This document shows positions 1 to 11,133 of a stretch of 64,000 nucleotides of DNA, piece by piece. The notes below the pieces were generated by a model. The model did not search any database and was not told the origin of the DNA. It saw nothing but the letters and a program-made list of their open reading frames with translations. The DNA is from Paracamarosporium sp. OC-R06-R3 (taxonomy: Eukaryota > Ascomycota > Dothideomycetes > Pleosporales > Didymosphaeriaceae): positions 7,268 to 71,267 of the forward strand of contig JACVRA010000112.1 in assembly GCA_019828545.1 (NCBI GenBank). Direction: 5' to 3'. Position numbers and translations under genes: made by a program. How positions within the stretch are numbered: position 1 is the stretch's first letter; every line of letters begins with the position of its first letter.

Positions 1-142
1 GTTGTTCTTACTTTACCTGGCCACTTACAGTTGATGACTACGGCCTTCCGAAATCGTGTAAGATATGTTGGTAGGCAACGCAGAAAAGCCCAGGTAAACG
101 CCGAAGACCATGCAACCCTCAACTGTGTAGAAACACTGGAAT

Positions 143-1272
143 TCATTCGGCAGAACGAGGGTAAAGTTTCCTAGCCGAAACGCCATTGATAGCGTTTCTC
201 TGGTCCGTTGACTCTGCAAGTGGTCGTCGCGCCTCCCCAGTGTTGTCGGTCCTACAGACTACACTAGGAGCAAGAGGCTCGTTAGGTGCATAATCGTCGG
301 AATCCACCTTGTTGTCTCCTAAATTCGACTGCGGATCGGCGCAAATAGGCCCCGGCTGCTCCTTACGCTCTTCGCTGGTGAATATGAGATAGGATAATAC
401 GCTCTTCCAGCGGTCCTGCACGGCGGACCATTCGCCGACCAGAGAAGCGTAGTCTAAGTCGAGTCGCTTCACAAATCTAATAGTGGGTTCACTAAGCAGG
501 CTGACGTAAACTTCGTGGACTCGGAAACAAGTGTTGCTAGCGGTGACAATGGTAACCTCCAATGATTAGCTATGATAAAGGTATGCGAAGGGGTACCTAC
601 CGAATCACGGTTGTGGCGATAGAGCTGGCGATGTAGAAGCGTCACCGCAACGCAGAACTCGTCTGGGTGTAATTCTAGAGGCTCGAGGGTGTCGAGGATG
701 GGCAGGATACAGGCAACAACATCACGATTCAGCACGGTGGCGAAGCCTTTACCGACCGTAAGGAGGTCCATGACACCCGGCGTATAGGACTGCTCCTCGA
801 AGTAGAGCGAGCCTAACCAGGGGTCCTCTGAATATGTCCTTCTCAGTTCCACAGTAGTTGTTTCGCGTGTTCCGCGACGATCCCGGACTTTGAACTCCAA
901 GGCGGACGCAATATCGATGAGATGGTACCCCCAAATATAGGCACGGAAAGGGCCTTGGCTGCGCCATCCAAAGCAGGGATCGGGATACGGTATGACGAGA
1001 CTCTCTATCTTGGATGTAGGTATGAAAGCGTCGACGTATTCCTCGAAGCAGCGTGGGCCTATGGCAGCCTCATCGGCGACCAGGTCAATGCCGCCCTGCT
1101 CAAGGAAGCTAGTAGTGGAGCAATCATCAGACATTACGTTGTGAAGGAGGCCATCGACGTAAATAAGAGCCTCTGAGACGTCTTTATCGTAGACAAGAAC
1201 CGTGTCTGGGGCTAATATCTCATAGACGTCTTCATCGTAGACGAAAGCCATGTCTGGGGTTGATGCTGGCAT
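143..1272 (-). CDS. Uncharacterised two-exon protein
   Basis: I do not recognise this protein. Exon 1 runs from an ATG at 1272 to about 589. A 44-nt intron (donor GTAGGT, branch point GCTAATC, acceptor GGAG) joins in phase 0 to a second exon ending at a stop at 143. The join gives about 360 residues. The N-terminus carries two similar segments (VYDEDV and VYDKDV about 17 residues apart); no signal peptide or membrane span is visible, and the C-terminal 60 residues are hydrophilic and probably disordered. Just upstream lies a GTTGTTGAG-type low-complexity tract. The clean splice site and phase agreement are the main reasons to believe it is a gene. Function unknown. Confidence 0.5.
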
Positions 1273-1284
1273 GGCCGATCTTGA

Positions 1285-1335
1285 GATGGTTGTTGTTGAG
1301 GTAGTTGTTGTTGAGGTGATTGTTGTTGTTTTTCG
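1285..1335. repeat. GTTGTTGTTGAG-type low-complexity repeat
   Basis: Short imperfect tandem repeat of GTT/GTTGAG units just upstream of the ATG at 1272. On the minus strand it would read as Gln-, Asn- or Thr-rich depending on frame. It could be 5' UTR or part of a longer N-terminus. Confidence 0.6.
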
Positions 1336-4300
1336 TTGTGGGCGTTCTTATACGTGGGCAAATTGAGAGTGGAGCCCTGGCCCGCCCGCCGCTTTTCGAA
1401 CGATTCCAGCCTCCCTACACGACGTATGATACGCACCCAAATTCACGACAGCCGTAGTCGATCAAAACTCTACCCGCTCTGTGAGCCCGCAGGACGCAAA
1501 CGATTCGAACTCTCCTACACAAAGTTCGGTATACACCGGTATACCTCACGGAAACCGTAGTCAATCAGAGCTGTCGCCTCTTTCCCAAGAATTAAGCGGG
1601 ACAACAAAACATTCGCTTCGTACGGATTGTCCAAGGCCCCAGCGCCTACAGAAGAAGAAGAAGACGGGGAGGAGAAAACCTGGCAGAGGCGATGAGCAGT
1701 ATCTGTGCAGGCCGGAGGGACATCGCTTGCTGTGTACACTGTGTCTCGCCATGAGCAACAAGCGACTACAGCGACATACGCGGGTCTGAAGCGAAGACCA
1801 GTCCTATCATTCCCTACGCCGTTCATCTTGCCGCCTTGAGGTGCGCTGCCACTCTCGCTTTCCACAAAGATTCCGCGTAGAAAGCGATTGCGCTATTGGG
1901 CACGCTCGGCTTGTGAAGCCCCAAGCCAGCACCCACACCAGCGACTGTGCTTTAGCCTTGGAGCGGCTATTTGGTACCTCTGAGCACAGTGTCCATCTGG
2001 ACTACCCTGCCACAGCCCGCTGCAAGTGTCTCGTCACCGTCCCGCTTACGCACAGGAAGACCTCTGCTTTTTCTGAGAACAATCGTTTGTACGCAAGCTC
2101 ATCTCGCTAGCTTCTCTTGATCGACAGCCTACTCAGCAGATATAGGCGATTTCACGTAGTGCTCGTCTGTTGCACCGCCAGTATCTTCCGGTTGCAGAAC
2201 CTTCAACATCTACATTAAGTTCACGGGTAGAACTACAGCAGATGCTGAGACTCCGACTCATACGATTCTTCGCAACGATGAATTCCTGACAAGAAGCAAG
2301 TCCAGCGAAAACCATACCAGTAGCAGGCTGACCATGCTAGCCTTGCTAGGATCAGTCTGCAAGATACCAACAAACGAGTCGAAGAAGCGAAGAACCTGCC
2401 ATGAAGAGAATACCACCCTGAGGCTCCGACGACCAGATCCCGATCAAGTAATTGTCCAGCAATAACAACACCCAGAATTGGCCGATACCTGGGAATATGC
2501 TAAACGAAGGTGTAGTTGCTGGGGAGTGCCAGTCTCGATCTCGTGTCATAAGCACTCGACAAAGAGTATGTTCTGCAGCAACCATCGGGAACCATAATAA
2601 CATCGCTGATGTTACAGAAGCATATGAAGGAGCGCATGTCTACGAGTGCTGAAGAAGAGGTCTCGCTTCTTCATAACTCTGTCCTGGTAAGGAGGCTTTT
2701 GCCACGGCGCTTTCCTCGTCGCACTCAGTGCTCCGTTGGTCCAATTTCACAACGAACGGTCCGATCCCAGTCCATTTCTTTGAGCAATTAGCTTGCAATG
2801 TCGCGGAAGCTCCTCAACCTGCGGCTTAAGACGGCTATTCTGGATCCCCATCCGTGGCCTACTCTTCCAGTTTCTCCAGTTGCTGGTTTCATCTTACTCA
2901 ATATAAGGATCTTCATGTCTGTGGTCGAGTGGTACCTCTACCAATCCAACTAGAGGACTAGGCATCCAACCTTGGACATTTAAGTCGAGCAATACCAGTA
3001 GCCAATGCCCAAACAGCTTGATGACGGTCTCAGACCGGGAAAGCTTTAGAAGAAATCGAGTCGGACCAGGACACCAATATCTTGCTTCAAGAGACATATC
3101 CGGGCATTTGGACTCCAGTGTGACCTTTGTACACCCTAGCGGCTTAGGGCTTTTGCCTAAGAAGAGTACAGCGTACCAGTAGCATGACAATTCCCAGCGA
3201 GAGGTCAGACCTGAGTGTTGGACACTGCATGGCTCTGCCTTCCAACTTCACTTGTGTGGATCCTGGATCTTCTATCCCAGCTCTTTGGATGTTCGAAGGC
3301 GATACGCGGATCACATCTGCCGAACCTTTCATCTCACAGCTAGCCATGTCGATATTCCCTCCTACGCTATCCCATGCGACTTGTAAAACGCTCGGCGGAG
3401 CTGTGCCATGGACAAGATCGCAATAGACCAGTCACTCAGAAAGAGGTTGTGGGAGATGGGAGGTGGAGTGGAGTGGGGACCCGGTGGGCCGGCTTCAGGC
3501 CCCAAAGCGTAGCTAAGCACTGAATGCTTGGATGGGTGGTGGAAACTGAATCAGGTTATCTGGAACCAGGAGGTGATCCAGCAAGGTCCGATCGACAAAC
3601 AGCTTCATCAGCCAACACTCGTGTGCTCCAACGCAGCCCAACGCGTGACTCCCCGCCATCTGTCCTGCGCTTCACACCGCCAGTATTGCCTTATATTGGC
3701 CGTTGCCATCATCGCGATCGCATTCGACTCGTACGTCGGTGTTTGTCCGTGTTCGCCGCGGCTCGAGGCCTTCAAGCCTTCGGTTCTACCGGGAGCTGGC
3801 GAGGAGCTCTTCGAGAGGGGTTGTTTGTCGTTTCCATCTGCCTGTATTGGTATCAGTACCCCGACTTCCAGAGCCTTGATGGCTCACAAAGCATCCGAAT
3901 GCAGCGCGTCGTGCTTGTCGTGCTTCGCGGGTGCAGAGGCTGGGGTTCCGCCACCGTGTTCCCTTTTCCAGGGCCCCAGTCGCTCTGCTCCAAGGTACGC
4001 ATCGTCAGTCGATAATACTGCAGGTCGATGCATCGGTGTGTTCTGCGTTTGATCGAGCCAGGAAGATGGCTTTGGCTGCGATGTTGGTGGTGGTTCGAGA
4101 AGGGCGGGGCAGCTGTCGGCAGGTTAACATGCAAGGTTAAGAAAGCTATGCTCAGCAGCCTTGTATCACGTCGAGTCGGACGGGGCTCCTCGGGCAGTAC
4201 GAAGCCAGTGCCTGGCCCAGGTTAGGCACGAAGTGCTTGAGATCATATGGCACAACGAGCCTTCGCATTTCCGTTGTCTCGGGCGCGAAACGAACCTAGA

Positions 4301-7300
4301 ATTTCGTGGGAGTCGCGCAATCTCTCCGCAGTGTGATCAAGGCCCCGCCCTCCACATCGTAGCTATGGCGCCATTCTCCGCAGCACTCTCGCGTACGCCA
4401 TGAGGGCCAAGAATAGGGGAGGGACGAGAAGTGATGTGCAGCTCCGTGCACTGGTCGGCCCGGCCGCGCACCCCTCCTTATCGTGATCCTGGGCAGCCTA
4501 GTACGTTGGCGACGGGTCTGCGTCATAGGAGGCTCCGTAGATTCGACATGTTCGTACGACTCGAGCTGATTTCCAACGAGGTCGCGCGCCTTTGGAACAT
4601 TCGGATACCCTGGCGCTGAGAAACAGGTGTTTGGCACTACCACCAGCTCAGATCAACGGCGGCGGTTCTCCCTCATGCAATCGTATATGAGCGTGGCACT
4701 ACTGTGGAGTACAGATCGCCATTCGCTTGCCTGTAATTTCCCGTACCGCATAAAGAACAAGAAGAGCGACTAGAATTGAGATGGGATCCGACTTCAGCAA
4801 AGCTTGTGTCCGAAGCTCTTCCGGATATCCCCTACCCCATGAAACAACCCCCCCTTCTCGATGTAAAGTCAGCTACCGGAGACTGTTCGAGAATGACACA
4901 GTGCAATGATCTTCCAGCACCAGGATGCAAAGGGAAGCAACACGATCGCGATGCTCATAACCACACATATTGAAAAGGCTTATATATTGAGAAAGCATTA
5001 TGGAAGATTGAATTGATAGAGTATTGAGGCAAAGCGTTGTTTTATTGAGTAGCTACGTTGTGGAAGCTATATACTGTACTGCCTTGATGATCCGATCACG
5101 TACCAGAGTCACGCAAGTGGCACCTGAGGTGATCCATAAGGTGGCCTATGCTTCATGGCTCATATCCGAAACCTCACACATTAGATAATCTCTATATATG
5201 CCGACCCGCCTACACCGCCTGGGACTATCTATATACAAACACTTCCCTCGAGTGTGCGAACAGCATCTAAAACGAACTCAATATACTTAACTCACGGAGT
5301 TTCTGTCAGCCCTTGCAGGACCGGATCTACGTTTGAGAGAGGTAAATTTCGACTTTCGGTACGCCGAAGTCTGACATGTTTTTTGTTTTATTTGACTACA
5401 GGAAAAACATCCCGTCTTGCGCAGGCGACACTAACCGAAGACTCATTACTTTCCTCACCAATAATTCTGGGCTGAACTAAAAGCCTGTGCATTTAGGAGA
5501 TGAGTCTCCTCTACCATCGTCAAATGAAATCGGGAAGTGTGGATGAGACGAATGATGAGCAATCCTCAATGTGGAGAAGACAGTGTGCACGACGGTGGAA
5601 TAGGCGAGCGAAGCGGGGCGACCCCGGAAGGAGACAGCCACGCCGATGTCGACGCGAATAAACAACATCTGGAAAAAGCGACAATTTACACTAAAGATAG
5701 ACAGCTTGATACCAAAGGTGCCGTCCCTCAAATGAAACACACGAGCCACACGACGGCTCGGAACAACACCGATCCACAGAATCACCAAGACTGCGACTTC
5801 TATCGAAAAGATGAAGCATGGTTCAAAGCTAGAGATCACAGAGGCACCGCATGACAATCTAAATTGAACATTCCTGAAAGCAGGCGTTCAGAACGCCACT
5901 CCGAAGGTCTCAACCAGGCGCTTCAACGCGACCTTATCAATCCCTTCGCAGGTCGTCGACCACCATACGTGCGTGAAAAGGGAGCTTCCAGGCCGCATCC
6001 GCTATGTGCTTGTTCGAGTCGAACTTGGAATAAAGGTGGAGGATTCCCCCGAGCTGGCCCGGTCTCAATGTGAAGGGTGGCCAATTCAACTTTATGGTCC
6101 CAACCTCCTAGTGCTCCTTCACAGCCCTCCAATCGCCCAGCATAGACTCTGCAGCGCCCTTCCATGGCAGGGTGATCGGAGATGGATAACAGAATCGATG
6201 CCGCAATGGTTCGAAACGGCGATGAATTCAGGCGATGGAATGACAGAGCGGGCGCAGGGGCTAGGTTTTGAAGGCATGGAGCACGATGGAAAAGGGAACG
6301 AGAAAGAGGAAGGAAAGGGAAGACACTGATACATGCGTCGAGCGAAATGTCGTCGACTTAAGCTTCGTTAGCGCTGATCATCTAGACTTGTCTCCGCTCG
6401 GCACTTGGCTAGCGCGAGACAGCGTTATCCCAGGCCGTGGATGCTGGGTGCTGAACGCCCATGCCGGTGCTTGTATCGCGGTATGTGTTCATTCTAATCC
6501 CATACGTTCCGCTTGCGTTCTATTGCCCTGTCAACTGTCCGCCCAAGTCCACGTTGGTATTGTATGACGGCGATACGACGTGCCTCCAAATGGTCGCTTC
6601 GCGTAGGTTCGAGACGCGTCGCGTGTTGACTGCTAGTAAGAGTGCTAGCCATAGCGTCATGGTATACGATAGACGTAGACGGTTATACGTGAGCGTAAGA
6701 GCAATGATGCACCTGTGATCCTCGCATGTCAGTAGAGCTCAATTCCCCAATCGAAGCAGCGCGAGAAGGGAAGATGATTTCACATACCGGAGTTTTCTCG
6801 TCTGCTCTCTAAGAAAGGTACCCCACCGGCCATGTGCGAGGCTGTCGTCGTCACGTCCACTTGGGCAGCTATGGCATATGCCCTGTGTCTTCGGCGCACA
6901 AGTAGAAACCCGTGCGATGCTTTATACCTGCTCTTGCAACAGCTCATCCTTGTAATCAGTGCAATTCGACGTGCAATTCAACAATGTCTGCCTCATGCGC
7001 CTTCACATATGCCACAATGCAACAGTAACTGAAGCCTTGCTTAGAGACTGTGCTGCACGGCCGGCCGGCGCTCGTTATATCTTCGCCGATAATGTGCGCG
7101 TCGCAATGTGCTCGGTAGGTCGGCGAAGCCGTCGAAGTTGTGAAGGGAGCGTCGACACGGCGACTGGGGATGACGAAGGGTCCCACCAAGCTTGGGCAGC
7201 AAGCCAGGCCCGAACAGCGACGCTCCCATTGACAGTTGGGACTAAATCGAAGTGTGAGCGTGGCTGAGACAGTGATTCTACGTCCGCGCTTACCCTGTCT

Positions 7301-8605
7301 TCGTATCTAGTCCGACAGAACCGCATGGAAGCACCTTTCGCGTCACGCCCTTTGGGGATGTTTGGATTGCGCAACATGCATCTCCATGGCACCGCGTGAA
7401 GCCACCTTTTCGTACGCCACGCCTTGATGCCACTTTCCCACACAAGGAAGCCAGATGTCTCCGCGACCCAGATGTTGAGATGCACGCGCTGTTCGCCTGC
7501 ATCGACCCTCCCCTGAGCTTGACAGAGGTGCCTACTCCTTCTCCTTCTCCTTTCACATCGCTACCACCACGGACATATCCGCCTTGATGCCAGCGCCGGA
7601 ATCTCTCGCTTTACGTTATGGGTATGCGGAATGCAGCGAGCATCCCCAAGCTCTCCAAATCGTTGGTCGTCTGAGACAGCAGGGATCTACGCAAGCCGCT
7701 AAAGGTATCTGCGATGGCAATTTGTAGACGATTGTGGTTGGTTCGAGGATGGCATCATAGGGCACGGCGGATTTCGATGCTGCGCCGGTGGCAGCGCGGT
7801 CGCGTGGAAGGTTGGCTCGACTGTGGGGATATGCAGTGGGGCTAGAGCGCGGAGGTTCCGAGCGGTCTCAAGCGGCGATGGAAGGACGCGAACCTGACTC
7901 GTTACCATGAGAAAGATGAATAAGAACAGAGTTGCAGTCTGTCCGGAATTAATCGTGTGGATATCGAGGGAAATGTAACAAGGCACGGTGATGCTAACGA
8001 CGTCATGGCTGGTTACGGCCGGGATGCAGTGCGCCTGGAATAGATTGCTTGCATTAATTAGGAGCGCGCTCGCTCTTTCGAAACACAAGCATTCTGTAAA
8101 CGAGTATGCGAAAAGGTACGCAAGGAATGAATTGGGTGCTATGTTCTGCGACCATGTTTGTCGTGTTGTCGATGGTTATTGGTGCGGAGGTTATCGATGA
8201 GATATTGGACTAACTGATTTGGGGAAAGCTGAGATCGTTGGGTGCTAACCGTGGTTGGGGGTAGTGCATGTGCTTCGTATCGACATCTAGGAATGGTGTC
8301 CAGACTTGGTGTTGGCATGTGGAACGTGTTGCGGTTGTGCAGACCGAGTACATGGTTGGACACGTCACTCTCCAAGGCTTCTACTTATTGAAACATCTGA
8401 AGGGCGCTAATGTTCGTACTCAATTAAGTAGTGAAGATGCTACACCGAAGCGCCACGTCGCTCGTTCCAAATGCATGCATCACGGTAGGGCGCTTGCTAG
8501 TTCGCTCTCTGTTACTCAAACACAACACAAATTAATAATTGTATTTCCCTCATCGTAGGAGGCGCTTCTAACTAAACATCTACAATAACATAACAGCCCA
8601 CCCTT
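1336..8605. other. Long stretch without a defensible gene
   Basis: About 7.3 kb in which both strands carry only short overlapping open frames (longest about 170 codons, overlapping another of similar length at 3524-4052). No conserved motif, domain or multi-exon join was found. One good-looking orphan intron (5342-5401) and a 15-base palindrome (GGCGTTC-A-GAACGCC at 5883-5897) are present. It may hold decayed genes, a long UTR or a lncRNA. Confidence 0.5.
5342..5401 (+). other. Orphan intron-like element
   Basis: The segment has a GTAAAT donor, a TTGACTAC-like branch/acceptor region after a T-rich tract, and a CTACAG end, 60 nt long, like the real introns here. TATA-like sequences lie upstream (about 5193 and 5226). 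No ATG-initiated frame joins across it. It could be a 5'-UTR intron of a small ORF starting at 5543 (about 103 codons, hydrophilic) or a non-coding transcript. Confidence 0.25.
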
Positions 8606-10436
8606 TCACGTCGTGTACTTAAATCCCTCTTGCTTGAAATCCGTCAAGTCGCTGAAGTTCTCCACGACCGCCCCGTCCACCTCAACGACCGGCACCGCGG
8701 ACACAATCTTCCGATTCAGCACAACGCAGAGAAACCAATACGCAGCCATCAACCCAATGCACACGCAGTAGCAAACAAGCATGGCGACGACGCCACCCGT
8801 GTACGCCGGTGCCTGTTCCGCGCGGAAGGTCTGCGGTCCGATGAGATTTCCGACGGCGTAGCCAATGTACAGGATCGCGAATTGCACGTTTTTCTTCGTG
8901 TGGCCGGCGGTGTTGGCTTGTGCAAGGGAGATGCCGACGCAGTAGGGGCCGAAGTACGTGTAGCACTGATGCTATTAGCGGGGTGTGAGATTGGATGGAA
9001 TGTGGGGGGTACGGACTAGGTAGAGGCCGACTAGTTGGGCCGCGACGGCACTGCGGGACACGCCGTATAGGACGGCGGTGCCGGCGATGGGGATAACGCA
9101 AGCGAACATGGTAACAAGGCAGCGGCGGTCGGTCCATTTTGCGGCGAGGAAGGAGAAGCCGATTGAGGCTAAGGTGGACATTACGCCCGTTGGCATGGCG
9201 AGGAGGGAGGATTCCACCGAGGTGAAGCCTAGGTTTTTGATGATGATGCCGTTGAAGGTGGTGAGTCCTGTATTGCGTGTGAGTTAGATGCGGGAGTCTA
9301 AGGTTGTGGTGTAGCGACTGCCATCCGCGCCATCCGCGTGGTCCATTCATAGGGACCACTATTTAGCGACTTGGACCTGGTCATACGCATGGAAGACGGA
9401 AAGTACATACCTCCGTTGGGAATGTTGATGGCGATGTTGAAGAAGAAGATGAGCCAGGTCTTTGGGTCGATGAGCGCCTCAATGACCTGATCCCATTTCC
9501 ACACATTGTTGACGATACCTGTCTTGTTACCCGCAAGGCGTTGAACCCAATACACCTTCTCCTGCTGCGTGAGGAAGAAAGCATTCATCGGGGTGTCGGG
9601 GAGGAACATGAAGGCGAAGATGGACCACGACATGGAGATCGAGCCTACTATCAGGTAGAGGTATTGCCACTTGGCCAGGGGCGAATCGTCGGATATGTGG
9701 CTGCCTTTCGTTAGCAGACACATTGCATGTAATTTTTCGATCTCACTTGCCCTACGGCCCAGCTGAGAAACCCGTTGACGACGGAGCTCATGGCTGCGAA
9801 GACAAAGGCGTTTCGTGGAGGCTGTTCGCTCTTCTTGTACCAGCTATTTGCTGTTAGCATCGATGTTCGAAACAAGTAAGCTGATACGAACCCAGCAATA
9901 ATCAGTGAGATACCCGGGACAATGATAGCCTCTGCGCAGCCCATCAAGAAGCGAAGTGCCATCAGACCCCCGAAGTTGCTGCAAGCGGGCATCAAGAGCG
10001 CCATAGCCGACCACGCCATAGAGCATGTACAAAGGTACTTTGCGGCAGGAAACTTATGGATCAAGTAGGACGAGGGAAACATGCCGACGAGGGCGCCGAG
10101 GGAGAGGATCGAGCCGAGCCATGAGTACTGCTGCCCGACCAGGTTGTTGTCCTCACGCAGTCCGTAGATGGCGGCCGTGCTCAATGCCACCTTGTCGACT
10201 GCGCCCAGGGTCGCTGTGATGAAGAGCATGGGGATCATGATCCAGTCGATCTTCCTCTTCAGACGCTGCTCCTGCTTGGCTGTGAGGGGTGCATACCCGT
10301 CGGCTTGCGCGAGGAAGAGTGCTGCTTGGTCGATGTTTCGGGTATCCATGGTGATCTTCTCCGTACTCCCAGAGGTCACGTCTGCTGCTGGGGCTGTCGT
10401 CGCTTCCATGTCGTGTTTTTCCCCGTTGAGCGACAT
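8606..10436 (-). CDS. MFS permease, DAL5 (allantoate permease-like) family
   Basis: Predicted plasma-membrane proton-coupled transporter of the anion:cation symporter branch that carries allantoate, ureidosuccinate, vitamins or carboxylates. Five exons: 10436-9892, 9843-9751, 9700-9411, 9267-9017, 8971-8606, giving 514 residues, normal for the family. About 12 hydrophobic spans are seen, with family-like stretches such as FLMGCAEAIIVPGISL and IGYAVGNLIGPQTF. I chose the ATG at 10436 because the upstream in-frame ATG (10553) lies inside a GGATATAAACC TATA-like box. Intron 2 (9750-9701) uses a GC donor (GCAAGT). It is divergent from the 5-oxoprolinase gene, so an oxoproline, hydantoin or amide substrate is plausible but inferred. 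Confidence 0.88.
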
Positions 10437-11133
10437 GAAGGGCAAAGAGACAAGATGCCTAGACGATGTATCGAGTGGCAAAGATGGGAGGAGACGTGAA
10501 GTGCAAATGACGGCCGTGTTGGAGGTAGAGCCGTGGTAGGGGTTTATATCCACGCCATCGGGACGCTATAGTTCCTTAGAACCCCAGCTTATCCCCAGAT
10601 AACAGATGATACCCGGGTGCTATCATGGCCAGCCCATGGAGCCGGATTCTGACGTCCGAGGTCCAGACAGCTACGCTGGCGGGAGATAACGGCGGGAAAG
10701 CGGGCAGACGCTAGATACACAGGAGCTGTCACGTGCGCACCAAAGAGGATGGTCGACACGACGGGGTCTGGCTGATGGCTCGTGCCTTGGACTTGGGGCG
10801 CGAGGATGGTCGCCGTGGTTGGAGAACTGTTCTTATTCCCTTTTCGGGCTGTGCCGATGGCGAGCCAATCTCAGGCCATTCCCCACACGCCAAGAGGGGT
10901 AAGCGCGAGTCATGTAGCGCCGTCGTGTCGACCTTCCTTCCTCCCCACTGCTCCTCCACTCACGCACCCACACACGCACCCTCACGCTGCATCGCTGCCG
11001 TGCGCCCGTCGTATCGACCATCCGAACACGGCCGCCGGCATGGCTCCGTGGCATCGCGCAATGTCTCCGCAAGCTATATATGCCCGCGACAGAAGATGCA
11101 GCCATCAGCTTTGCCCGCTCCGCACGACTCAAG
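10437..11133. promoter_or_regulatory. Divergent promoter with GATA-type sites
   Basis: The 697-bp region is shared by the permease and the oxoprolinase. AGATAA occurs at 10597-10602 and 10684-10689, and TTATC (GATAA on the other strand) at 10589-10593. GATAA elements bind AreA/NIT2-type nitrogen regulators. A TATA-like GGATATAAACC lies about 110 nt before the permease ATG, and CTATATATG about 60 nt before the oxoprolinase ATG. Nitrogen control is inferred from site type and clustering. Confidence 0.5.

Noticed and set aside
3524..4052. Two overlapping plus-strand frames of 163 and 174 codons
   Set aside because: They use the same DNA in different frames, show no domain, signal peptide or splice structure, and neither has family-like composition.
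7699..8088. Minus-strand 129-codon frame with one hydrophobic stretch
   Set aside because: A single possible membrane span is not enough; no homologous motif, no intron logic, and no promoter signal.
10437..10553. Upstream in-frame ATG of the permease (MDINPYHG...)
   Set aside because: That ATG sits inside the GGATATAAACC TATA-like box, so it should be promoter; the ATG at 10436 gives a normal N-terminus.
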